Assembly: GCF_003568865.1 (NCBI RefSeq)
Contig: NZ_CP031115.1
Location: 992,001-1,056,000 of the forward strand
Direction of reading: 5' to 3'
From: Rubrobacter indicoceani
Lineage (GTDB): Bacteria; Actinomycetota; Rubrobacteria; Rubrobacterales; Rubrobacteraceae
Length of the DNA: 64,000 bases
The notes beneath the pieces were generated by a model, which made no database searches, was not told where the DNA came from, and saw only the letters and a program-made list of their open reading frames with translations. Shown here in pieces: positions 8,452 through 15,356 of the stretch (positions within the stretch are counted from its first letter, which is position 1; every line of letters begins with the position of its first letter). The position numbers and the translations under genes were made by a program.

Positions 8452-9549
8452 TTGACGGGGATGATAGACGTGCTGGTCGGGGAGCTTGTCGCGCTCGGGG
8501 GGAGCGACCTGCACCTGAAGGTCGGGTCGGTCCCGGCGGCGAGGATGAACGGCGAGCTGGTGCGCCTCGAGGATTACAACATCCTTCGCCCCGAGGATAC
8601 CGAGGGCCTGCTCGCGGATATGATGCCCCCGTTCTCTCACGAGGTCTTCGCCAGAGACGGCGAAGCGGACTTCTCCTACATAGCGGAGGACGTCGGACGG
8701 CTGCGGGTCAACGCCTTCCGGCAGCGCGGCTCGGTGAGCATCGTTATGAGGATCATCCCCTTCGAGGTCCCAAACCTCGACAACCTCGCCCTCCCGGACG
8801 CCATCTCGAAGCTCTCCGGCGAGGAGCGCGGCCTGGTCTTTGTGACCGGCTCCACCGGCAGCGGTAAATCAACGACCCTCGCCGCGATGATAGACCGCAT
8901 AAACCGAAGCGAAGCAAAGCATATCGTCACCATCGAGGACCCCATAGAGTTTCTTCACAAGGACAAGCTGAGCATCATAAACCAGCGCGAGGTTGGTCAG
9001 GACACCGCCTCGTTTTCACAGGCCCTCCGCCGCGCCCTCCGGCAGGACCCGGACGTGATCCTTGTAGGTGAGATCCGGGACGCCGAAACCGCCCGCATAG
9101 CCCTCTCCGCCGCCGAGACCGGTCACCTCGTGCTCTCCACCCTCCACACGATGGACACGACGGAGACGGTGAACCGCATGATAGACCTCTTCCCGCCCGG
9201 CGAACGCGGCCAGGTTCGTGCGATGCTCTCCGGCACGCTCAAGGGCGTTATCGGCCAGCGGCTCGTTCGCACAAAGGACGGTGAGGGACGCGCCGCCGCC
9301 GTCGAGGTGATGATAACGACCGGGCGCGTCCGGGACTACATCCTCGACCCCGAGAAGACCGATGAGATCCAGGAAGTCATCTCCGAGGGCGAGTACTATG
9401 GGATGCAGACCTACGACCAGGCCCTCCTCAAGCTGGTCGCCGCCGACCTCGTGACCTTTGAAACCGCCCTGCAGGCCGCCAGCCAGCCTCAGAACTTCCG
9501 CCTTATGGTTCAGACCCTCGGCTCCGGACTCCAGCACTCGTCGTTCTGA
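8452..9549 (+). CDS. pilT: Pilus retraction ATPase PilT (second copy)
   Basis: A 365-aa PilT paralogue. It has GGSDLHLKVGS at the N terminus, Walker A GSTGSGKSTT, Asp box EDPIEF, Walker B DPDVILVGEIRD and His box GHLVLSTLHT. The start is TTG 8452 with GGAGG five bases upstream (8442-8446); ATG 8461 is an in-frame alternative. It is a close relative of the first PilT and is transcribed away from it, so it may be separately controlled or act as a PilU-type accessory motor. The C terminus (about 340-365) is rich in Gln and Ser and ends QHSSF. Confidence 0.93.
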   Translation: MTGMIDVLVGELVALGGSDLHLKVGSVPAARMNGELVRLEDYNILRPEDTEGLLADMMPPFSHEVFARDGEADFSYIAEDVGRLRVNAFRQRGSVSIVMRIIPFEVPNLDNLALPDAISKLSGEERGLVFVTGSTGSGKSTTLAAMIDRINRSEAKHIVTIEDPIEFLHKDKLSIINQREVGQDTASFSQALRRALRQDPDVILVGEIRDAETARIALSAAETGHLVLSTLHTMDTTETVNRMIDLFPPGERGQVRAMLSGTLKGVIGQRLVRTKDGEGRAAAVEVMITTGRVRDYILDPEKTDEIQEVISEGEYYGMQTYDQALLKLVAADLVTFETALQAASQPQNFRLMVQTLGSGLQHSSF

Positions 9550-9561
9550 AGCCGCCCCCGC

Positions 9562-10347
9562 TCAGACGCGCCAGCCCCCCCGAAGCTCGCGGGACCTCTC
9601 GCTGAGGTCTTCCGGGAGAGCTGTCTCCGTCAGGGCGTAGCGGGCCGCCACCTCGGCCTCCAGAGCCTCGACGATCCCCCGGCGACCGGCCTCCACGTCG
9701 CCGAGGCACGCCGCCCTGAAGGGCTTGTCCAGAGCGGCGTAGACGCTCTTCAGCACCGGGACGAGTTCCCGTGTCCCCTCCGCCAGCACGAGGGCTTCTA
9801 TCCTTGCCGCCCGCTTTGTAACCCTCTGAGCCAGCCCCGCATGCTTGACCCCCGCCCAGCCGCCGGACCTCACCGAGTACGCCCCCGGGCAGAACTCACC
9901 CTCGACCTCGCCGCCCTCGGCCGCGACCCCGACCCGCCGGAGCGCGGCGGCGACCACCTCGACGCCCTCGTCGTACCGCTCGTAGAGCCCCTGCCGCAGG
10001 TCCGCTACCGGGAAGGTCAGGGAAAAGGAGACGCTCCCCTCGTTTGCGGCCACCGCGCCGCCGCCGGAATTTCTGACCATCACCGGAAACCCGAGCGTCC
10101 GCGCCCGCGACACCGCCGCCCCGAAACCCGCCGACCGGGCCTCCAGCCGCGTAGCGGCCACGTACGGAGAGGAACTCCACAAAAGCATCGTCGCCCCCAG
10201 ACGCCCCGTCCCGACCGCCTCCAGAACGGCCTGCTGCAGACCGAACCCGTCCTCCGGCTCCGAAAAGCAGACAAACGGCAGGGAGTAGAGCTTCAAAATC
10301 CCTCCGGAAAAGTCTCTTTGCGGGAGAAAGGTCTTTGAGACCGCCAT
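9562..10347 (-). CDS. lipL: Lipoate-protein ligase A family octanoyltransferase (LipL-like)
   Basis: A 261-aa BPL/LplA-fold protein. The motif RNSGGGAVAANEGSVSFSL corresponds to the RRxSGGGAVxHDxG signature. GEFCPGAYSV, followed by GVKHAGLAQR, matches the LipL catalytic-cysteine block (GSYCPGSYDL ... GKKFAGISQR) better than the LipM one. LipL moves octanoyl groups from GcvH to E2 proteins. An LplA-type activity or a general BPL_LplA_LipB protein cannot be excluded from sequence alone. It is monocistronic, convergent with pilT2, and divergent from the F420 genes across a 253-nt region carrying repeats. Confidence 0.75.
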   Translation of the reverse strand: MAVSKTFLPQRDFSGGILKLYSLPFVCFSEPEDGFGLQQAVLEAVGTGRLGATMLLWSSSPYVAATRLEARSAGFGAAVSRARTLGFPVMVRNSGGGAVAANEGSVSFSLTFPVADLRQGLYERYDEGVEVVAAALRRVGVAAEGGEVEGEFCPGAYSVRSGGWAGVKHAGLAQRVTKRAARIEALVLAEGTRELVPVLKSVYAALDKPFRAACLGDVEAGRRGIVEALEAEVAARYALTETALPEDLSERSRELRGGWRV

Positions 10348-10426
10348 CCACGCCCCGGCTCGAAGACCCCGCCTACGGCCCCGCCGGGAACAGGGGCGGC
10401 GGATAAGCCTCTACGTCCGGTCGATA

Positions 10427-10470
10427 TTACCTTTGACGTGAGGTATACGGTAGACGTCAGGTAAAGGTAC
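10427..10470. repeat. Paired 18-nt direct repeats and overlapping inverted repeat upstream of cofD
   Basis: GACGTGAGGTATACGGTA (10435-10452) is followed at once by GACGTCAGGTAAAGGTAC (10453-10470). They share GACGT-N-AGGTA-N-A. The outer bases also form an inverted repeat: TTACC-tt-TGACGT against ACGTCAGGTAA. The region lies between the divergent lipL and cofD genes and looks like a regulator binding site with half-sites two helical turns apart. Confidence 0.5.
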
Positions 10471-10600
10471 AACAGGTGTCTCTGGCCTTTCGCGTGCCGG
10501 TTGGCGGGTTCGGGGCAGGGCGGTCGGGGTGTTCTGCGGTGCTAAGATAGCACCTGTTACGGACGGTTTTGCGTGAGTTTCTCTGCGGAGACGGACCTTT

Positions 10601-11584
10601 TTGCCGGAGGAGGGCGGGATCACGGAGTTCGAAGGGCTAAGGGTTGTGGCCGTTGCTGGCGGGGTCGGCGGGGCGAAGATGGCCGCCGGGCTGGAGGGGG
10701 TCTCCGGAGGCGAGGGGCTTTCGGTGGTCGTCAACACCGCCGACGACTTCGAGTTGTGGGGTCTTCACATCTCGCCGGACGTGGACACGGTTATGTATAC
10801 GCTTGCCGGGCTTGCGAACCCGGAGACCGGGTGGGGGATACGGTCGGAGACCTTTGCGGCCCTTGAGATGATCTCGGCCTACGGCGAGAAGCCGTGGTTC
10901 AGGCTCGGCGACCGGGACTTTGCGACGCATATCCTGAGGACGGAGCGGTTGCGTTCCGGCGAGTCGCTGACGGGGGTAACGGCGAGCCTGGGCGCCGCGC
11001 TTGGGGTCAGGAGCCGGGTGCTGCCTATGACGGATGCCCCGGTCGCGACCGTTATAGAGACGCCGGAGGGGAAGCTGAACTTCCAGGACTACTTTGTGGG
11101 GCGCGGTCAGCGGGACGAGGTGATCGGGGTCGAGTTCCTGGGGATGGGCGAGGCGCGTCCGACGCGGGAGGTGCTTAAGGCGGTGAGGGAGGCGGAGGCG
11201 ATCGTACTCTGCCCGTCGAACCCGGTCGTGAGCGTAGGCCCGGTGCTTGAGCTGGCGGGTATGCGGGAGGCGATATCCGGTCTGAGGGCTCCGAAGGTTG
11301 CCGTGAGCCCGATAGTCGGGGGCCGGGCGCTGAAGGGGCCGGCGGGGAAGATGCTCGCCTCGCTCGGACACGAAGCCTCCGCCGCCGGGGTGGCGCGGAT
11401 GTACGCCGGGCTGGTGGACGGCTTTGTCGTTGACCACGCCGACGCGGGTGGGCGGAGGGAGATAGAGTCGCTCGGGCTGGAGGTTCTTGTCACGGACGCG
11501 GTGATGAAAGACGAAGGGGACCGGGTGCGACTCGGGCGCGAGGTGCTGGAGTTCGCGGTCGGGCTGTCGGGTCGGGCGGGTTGA
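10601..11584 (+). CDS. fbiA: 2-phospho-L-lactate / phosphoenolpyruvate transferase CofD (FbiA), F420 biosynthesis
   Basis: About 327 aa. It transfers the lactyl- or PEP-phosphate moiety from the guanylylated donor to FO, giving F420-0 or dehydro-F420-0. The N-terminal GGVGGAKMAAGL is the family nucleotide-binding signature, followed by VVNTADDFELWGLHISPDVDTVMYTL, and the C-terminal half has LCPSNPVVSVGPVL and VSPIVGGRALKGPAGKM. The TTG start at 10601 is uncertain. A strong GGAGGAGGG (10605-10613) lies inside this frame, and GTG 10646, right before the GGVGGAK strand, is an alternative. The stop overlaps the next gene (TTGATGG), indicating coupling to cofC. Confidence 0.93.
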   Translation: MPEEGGITEFEGLRVVAVAGGVGGAKMAAGLEGVSGGEGLSVVVNTADDFELWGLHISPDVDTVMYTLAGLANPETGWGIRSETFAALEMISAYGEKPWFRLGDRDFATHILRTERLRSGESLTGVTASLGAALGVRSRVLPMTDAPVATVIETPEGKLNFQDYFVGRGQRDEVIGVEFLGMGEARPTREVLKAVREAEAIVLCPSNPVVSVGPVLELAGMREAISGLRAPKVAVSPIVGGRALKGPAGKMLASLGHEASAAGVARMYAGLVDGFVVDHADAGGRREIESLGLEVLVTDAVMKDEGDRVRLGREVLEFAVGLSGRAG

Positions 11585-12222
11585 TGGCGGGCATCCCCTG
11601 CAGGGACGTGCTGGTCGTAGTTCCGGTAAAAGACCTTGCCGGCACAAAGAGCAGGCTCGCCCCGATCCTCGACCCCGACGCCCGCGCCGGGCTCACCATC
11701 TACATGATGCGCCGGGTTGTCGGGGCCGCCCGGTCGGCGGGGGTCGGAGAGGTCTGTGTCGTCAGCCCGGACGTGGTGGTGCTAGCCGAAGCGGAATCGG
11801 TCGGGGCGACCGCCGTTATGCAGCGCGGTCGGGGCCTGAACGCCGCCCTTGAAAGCGAGGGGCTGAGCTTTGCGGCCGGGCGCGCCGCCGCGGCCATGCT
11901 CGTCCTTCCGGCCGACCTGCCGCTCCTGGAGCCGGAGGACGTGGCCGGGGTGCTAGAGCGAGCCGCTGACAGACAGGTCGTTATCTCGCCGGACGGCTCA
12001 CGAACCGGAACAAACGCCCTGCTTCTCGCGCCGCCGGACGCGATGGGGGGGTTCCGGTTCGGGATCGGCAGCTTCGACCTGCACCGCGAGGCCGCCCGCG
12101 AGGCCGGGGTCTCCGTTGTCGAGTACGAGAACGCCCACCTCGCCTTTGATCTGGACACCGGGCTCGATCTCGCCCGGCTGGGGCGTCTGGAGCCGGGGGG
12201 CGCGACGCGGCGCCGGGCGTAG
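11584..12222 (+). CDS. fbiD: 2-phospholactate / PEP guanylyltransferase CofC (FbiD), F420 biosynthesis
   Basis: A 212-aa MobA-like nucleotidyltransferase. VVVPVKDLAGTKSRLAPIL is the CofC N-terminal signature, MLVLPADLPLLEPEDV holds the metal-binding Asp pair, and AHLAFDLDTGLDLA closes the domain. It activates 2-phospholactate or, as in mycobacteria, PEP with GTP to make the unstable donor used by CofD. The ATG shares one base with the cofD stop. The DAHP synthase directly downstream also consumes PEP. Confidence 0.92.
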   Translation: MAGIPCRDVLVVVPVKDLAGTKSRLAPILDPDARAGLTIYMMRRVVGAARSAGVGEVCVVSPDVVVLAEAESVGATAVMQRGRGLNAALESEGLSFAAGRAAAAMLVLPADLPLLEPEDVAGVLERAADRQVVISPDGSRTGTNALLLAPPDAMGGFRFGIGSFDLHREAAREAGVSVVEYENAHLAFDLDTGLDLARLGRLEPGGATRRRA

Positions 12223-12325
12223 GACTCACCGGGGGCCGCCGGCCCGCCTTATAACTCCCGTCAGTTTCGGTAGACTCATGCGGGTTGGAGAAGGATCAGG
12301 GAAAAACCGTCGAAGAGGTAGGCCG

Positions 12326-13441
12326 TTGAACGAGACCGAAGAGAAGCAGACCGCGAGCCGGGGCCGGGAGGCCGCACGTTCTCTGACGACAAGTGACCTG
12401 CGCGTCAGAAGCATCCGCCCGCTTATAGCCCCCGCAATCCTCCACGAGCAGTTTCCGCTCTCGCCCGAGGGGGCGGATCTGGTGCAGAAGACGCGGGGTG
12501 AGATAGCCGCGATCCTTAACGGTGAGGATGATCGGCTCATAGCCGTCGTCGGGCCGTGTTCCATTCACGACCCGGAGGCCGCCCTCGACTACGCCGCGCG
12601 CCTCGCCAAGGTGCGCGACGAGCTCTCCGAAGACCTGCTAGTCGTGATGCGCGTCTACTTCGAGAAGCCGCGTACGACCGTCGGCTGGAAGGGCCTGATC
12701 AACGACCCGTACCTCGACGAGAGCTACGCCGTCAACGACGGCCTCTCCATCGGGCGGCGGCTCGTCCTTGACCTCGCGGGGATGGGTATCCCCGCAGCGA
12801 CGGAGTTTCTTGACCCGATCACCCCGCAGTTTTTCTCGGACATTCTGGTCTGGTCGGCTATCGGGGCCCGCACCACCGAATCTCAGGTCCACCGCCAGCT
12901 CGCGAGCGGCCTCTCGATGCCGGTCGGGTTCAAGAACGGCACGGGCGGCGGGGTTCAGATAGCCGTTGACGCGGTCGGCGCGTCCATACACCCGCACAGT
13001 TTTCTCGGGGTTACGGATCAGGGCCTCGCCGGTATCGTGACCACCGAGGGCAACCCCGACTGCCACATCATCCTCCGGGGCGGCAAGAACGGCCCGAACT
13101 ACGACGCCGGAAACGTCGCTTCCACCCTAGATCTCCTCGAGAAGGCGAAGCTACCGCGCCGGGTGATGATCGATGCAAGCCACGCAAACTCGGAGAAGGA
13201 CTACAGAAACCAGCCGAAGGTCGTCTCCGACATCTCGGAGCAGATAAGGAACGGCCAGCGGGAGATAGTCGGCGTGATGATGGAGAGCTTTATAGAGGAC
13301 GGGGCGCAGTCGCTCGGCGGTAAAACCGGCCGGGACGACCTTACCTACGGACAGTCCGTAACCGACTCGTGCATGGGCTGGTCCATGACCGTCCCGACCC
13401 TCCGCGAACTCGCTTCGGCCGTCCGTGACCGTCGCGCCTGA
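12326..13441 (+). CDS. aroG: 3-deoxy-7-phosphoheptulonate (DAHP) synthase, class I
   Basis: A 371-aa enzyme for the first step of the shikimate pathway (PEP plus erythrose 4-phosphate). Recognisable motifs are VVGPCSIHDPEAAL, YFEKPRTTVGWKGLINDP, ATEFLDPITPQFF, GARTTESQVHRQLASGL, FKNGTGG and DASHANSEKDY, all typical of AroF/G/H. The start is TTG 12326 with AGAGGT six bases upstream; ATG 12278 is in frame but poorly placed. It sits between cofC and cofE and overlaps cofE by 17 nt, so it is part of the F420 operon. Tyrosine from this pathway is a precursor of FO, which may explain the grouping. Confidence 0.93.
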   Translation: MNETEEKQTASRGREAARSLTTSDLRVRSIRPLIAPAILHEQFPLSPEGADLVQKTRGEIAAILNGEDDRLIAVVGPCSIHDPEAALDYAARLAKVRDELSEDLLVVMRVYFEKPRTTVGWKGLINDPYLDESYAVNDGLSIGRRLVLDLAGMGIPAATEFLDPITPQFFSDILVWSAIGARTTESQVHRQLASGLSMPVGFKNGTGGGVQIAVDAVGASIHPHSFLGVTDQGLAGIVTTEGNPDCHIILRGGKNGPNYDAGNVASTLDLLEKAKLPRRVMIDASHANSEKDYRNQPKVVSDISEQIRNGQREIVGVMMESFIEDGAQSLGGKTGRDDLTYGQSVTDSCMGWSMTVPTLRELASAVRDRRA

Positions 13442-14204
13442 AAATATCCCCGCGTTGAACGGCGGAATCCACATCCTCCCCGTAGCTCGAATGCCGGAGG
13501 TGCGCCCCGGCGACGACCTGAACGAGGCGATCCTGAACTCCGCCGGAAACGACCTCCGGGACGGCGATATCCTTATCGTTACGCACAAGGTCATCAGCAA
13601 GGCCGAGGGCAGGCTCGTCGCCCTGGCGGACGTCGAACCGTCGCCCTTTGCTCGTGATTTCGCCGCCCGCAACGGCAAGGACGCCCGGCAGGTCGAGGTT
13701 GTCCTGCGCGAGTCAAAGCGCATCGTGCGCATGGTCGGTGGCCTGATCATCGCCGAGACGCGCCACGGCTTTATCTGCGCAAACGCCGGGGTGGACGCCT
13801 CGAACGTCCCGGGCAACGATACGGTCTGCCTTCTCCCCGAAGACCCGGACGCCTCCGCCCGTCGCATCCTGGCCGCCGTGAAAGATCGCCTCGGCCTGAG
13901 CCGCGTCGCCGTGATAGCCACGGACTCGTTCGGGCGCCCGTGGCGGGCGGGCATAACGAACATCGCCGTGGGAGTCGCAGGCATCTCACCGCTCACTGAC
14001 TACCGGGGCGGCAAGGACCCGCACGGCTACGACCTTGAAGCAAGCGTCCTCGCCGTCGCCGACGAACTCGCCGCCGCCTCCGAACTCGTCATGAACAAGG
14101 TCGACGCCGTCCCCGCCGCCATAGTCCGCGGCTACCCGTTCAAGGCCGCCGAAGGCTCCGCAACGGAGCTCGTCATGCCCCCCGAAAGAGACCTTTTTCG
14201 GTAG
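13425..14204 (+). CDS. cofE: Coenzyme F420-0:L-glutamate ligase (CofE; stand-alone)
   Basis: A 259-aa gamma-glutamyl ligase that adds glutamates to F420-0 with GTP. It has GDDLNEAI, DGDILIVTHKVISKAEGR, ICANAGVDASNVPG, IATDSFGRPWRAGITNIAVG and the C-terminal ATELVMPPERDLF, all hallmarks of the CofE family. In mycobacteria this domain is fused to a nitroreductase domain (FbiB). Here it ends after the ligase domain, and a nitroreductase domain of that type occurs separately, fused to a PPOX domain, at 24693-25868. The GTG start lies inside the end of aroG. Confidence 0.92.
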   Translation: MTVAPENIPALNGGIHILPVARMPEVRPGDDLNEAILNSAGNDLRDGDILIVTHKVISKAEGRLVALADVEPSPFARDFAARNGKDARQVEVVLRESKRIVRMVGGLIIAETRHGFICANAGVDASNVPGNDTVCLLPEDPDASARRILAAVKDRLGLSRVAVIATDSFGRPWRAGITNIAVGVAGISPLTDYRGGKDPHGYDLEASVLAVADELAAASELVMNKVDAVPAAIVRGYPFKAAEGSATELVMPPERDLFR

Positions 14205-14291
14205 AGAAAGCGATGTAGAACCGGGTAACATACGGCGCAAAGTCAGCGATATACCGGCGTTTTTCGCTGATTCGGGGAGAAATTTTCTAAA

Positions 14292-14310
14292 CCCGACAAA
14301 AAATGTCGGG
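14292..14310. promoter_or_regulatory. Sulfur-regulator operator candidate, site 1 (dyad upstream of cysH promoter)
   Basis: CCCGAC (14292-14297) and GTCGGG (14305-14310) form a perfect 6+6 dyad around an A/T-only 6-nt core plus T. It ends 8 bases before the -35 hexamer. The same architecture (CCCGAC, W-rich 7-nt spacer, GTCGG) recurs at 28813-28831. The pattern resembles Rrf2-family (IscR type 1-like) sites, CCCGACTAAA-type half-sites. The regulator itself is not in the window. Confidence 0.6.
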
Positions 14311-14317
14311 ATTAGCA

Positions 14318-14346
14318 TTGACGCTCCGGTGAGCGGTGCATAACAT
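14318..14346 (+). promoter_or_regulatory. Promoter of the cysH operon
   Basis: TTGACG (14318-14323), a 17-nt spacer, then TAACAT (14341-14346). A start site about seven bases after the -10 would fall at 14353-14354, on the ATG of a small upstream ORF, so the transcript would begin with a start codon. Confidence 0.65.
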
Positions 14347-14353
14347 CAGGCGC

Positions 14354-14476
14354 ATGGATCATTCGAGGTTGTTCGAGAGGAATCCTGAAAGAGTATTTAC
14401 CCCCGGCCCGGGCTTTTCACCGGGCTTTTCCATCGTGCCCGCGCGAGCGTGTCGGGTTCGATGTCGCGCCGGGTAG
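14354..14476 (+). CDS. Leaderless upstream ORF in the cysH leader, two Cys codons (possible leader peptide)
   Basis: ATG 14354 opens a 40-codon ORF ending TAG 14474-14476. The product begins MDHSRLFERNPERVF and ends ARACRVRCRAG, with TGT codons at positions 33 and 37. The predicted transcription start coincides with the ATG, so translation would be leaderless. Mycobacteria are known to use small Cys-containing upstream ORFs to sense cysteinyl-tRNA ahead of sulfur genes. This ORF has only two Cys codons and they are not adjacent, so the role is inference. A terminator-like hairpin lies inside the ORF, so ribosome movement would affect its folding. Confidence 0.45.
   Translation: MDHSRLFERNPERVFTPGPGFSPGFSIVPARACRVRCRAG
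14406..14429 (+). terminator. Terminator-like hairpin inside the cysH leader (attenuator candidate)
   Basis: GCCCGG (14406-14411), an 8-nt loop, CCGGGC (14420-14425), then TTTTCC. It lies about 55 nt after the predicted start site and 150 nt before cysH, so it could abort transcription early unless a translating ribosome disrupts it. Confidence 0.45.
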
Positions 14477-14579
14477 ACGCCGCCGGGCCGACCGGCCGGT
14501 CTCCGCGCGTTGGAGCGGGGGCAATCCAAGACTTCCGTATTTACAGAGAAACCGCAAGATTTCATATTCAGGAGGGGCA

Positions 14580-15356
14580 ATGAGCGAAGCGTCCACAGCC
14601 GCACGGCAGCAACGCAAGACGAAGATGCTTGGGGAAGAAGAGGTCGCATCGACCTCGGGTCGGCTTGAAGGGGCCGATGCGGAGGAGGTGATCCGCTGGG
14701 CTCTGGAGCACTACGGGGATGAGTTGACCCTCTCGGTCTCCTTCGGCGGGGCGGAGGGGATGGTGCTCCTCGACATCCTTGCCCGGCAGATGGAGCAGAC
14801 TGGGATAGACGCGTGGGTCTACACGCTCGACACGGGCTTTCTTTTCGAGGCGACCGTCGACTACCGCGAGCGGGTGCTTGCCCAGTACCCGAACATAAAG
14901 TTCAAGGTCGTTCAGCCGGAGCTCACCGTCGAGGAGCAGGTCAAGAAGTACGGGCCGGAACTGTGGAGTTGCGCCCCGGACCTCTGCTGCCAGGTCAGGA
15001 AGATCGAACCGCAGCAGCGATGGCTCGCGGACTTCTCCGCGTGGATGACGGGGATTCGCCGAGAGCAGACAACGGCCCGGGCGGACACGGCCATCGTGGA
15101 CCGGGACGAGTTCTTCGAGGTGGATAAGCTGGCACCCTTGGCCGGATGGTCGAAGGAGGACGTGGACGGCTACGTCGAGGAGCATGGGCTGGAGCTCAAC
15201 CCGCTTCTCTCGCAGGGCTACAAGAGCATCGGCTGCGAGCCCTGCACCCGTCCGGTCTCCGACGACGAAGATTACCGCGCCGGTCGCTGGTCGGAGTCGG
15301 GCAAGGTCGAATGCGGGCTGCACATAGTCAACGGGAAGGTCGGCAGGGCATCTTGA
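14580..15356 (+). CDS. cysH: Assimilatory APS (adenylyl-sulfate) reductase, CysH family
   Basis: A 258-aa ATP-pyrophosphatase-fold reductase that makes sulfite from activated sulfate using thioredoxin. The N half has SVSFGGAEGMVLLDI (a PP-loop variant) and YTLDTGFLFEAT. The C half has CAPDLCCQVRKIEP and GCEPCTRPV. Together these give the CC...CxxC pattern that binds [4Fe-4S] and marks enzymes acting on APS rather than PAPS. The catalytic KVECGLH motif lies near the C terminus. The ATG has a strong AGGAGGGG. Its stop overlaps the TTG of the sulfite reductase (TTGA), so translation is coupled. Confidence 0.93.
   Translation: MSEASTAARQQRKTKMLGEEEVASTSGRLEGADAEEVIRWALEHYGDELTLSVSFGGAEGMVLLDILARQMEQTGIDAWVYTLDTGFLFEATVDYRERVLAQYPNIKFKVVQPELTVEEQVKKYGPELWSCAPDLCCQVRKIEPQQRWLADFSAWMTGIRREQTTARADTAIVDRDEFFEVDKLAPLAGWSKEDVDGYVEEHGLELNPLLSQGYKSIGCEPCTRPVSDDEDYRAGRWSESGKVECGLHIVNGKVGRAS

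Larger units (their letters stand above)
14205..14579 (+). promoter_or_regulatory. Long leader and promoter region of the sulfate-assimilation operon
   Basis: This 375-nt stretch holds, in order: an inverted repeat TCAGCGA ... TCGCTGA (near 14250-14275) after cofE, a CCCGAC-N7-GTCGGG dyad, a promoter, a leaderless small ORF with a terminator-like hairpin, a perfect GACCGGCCGGTC palindrome (14490-14501), and the strong cysH Shine-Dalgarno AGGAGGGG. Each major element is listed separately. The density of signals indicates layered control of the operon. Confidence 0.7.

Noticed and set aside
14250-14275. Terminator for cofE at TCAGCGA...TCGCTGA.
   Set aside because: The stem has a 16-nt loop containing the T-run instead of a T-run after the stem, so it is not a convincing terminator; mentioned only within the leader region.
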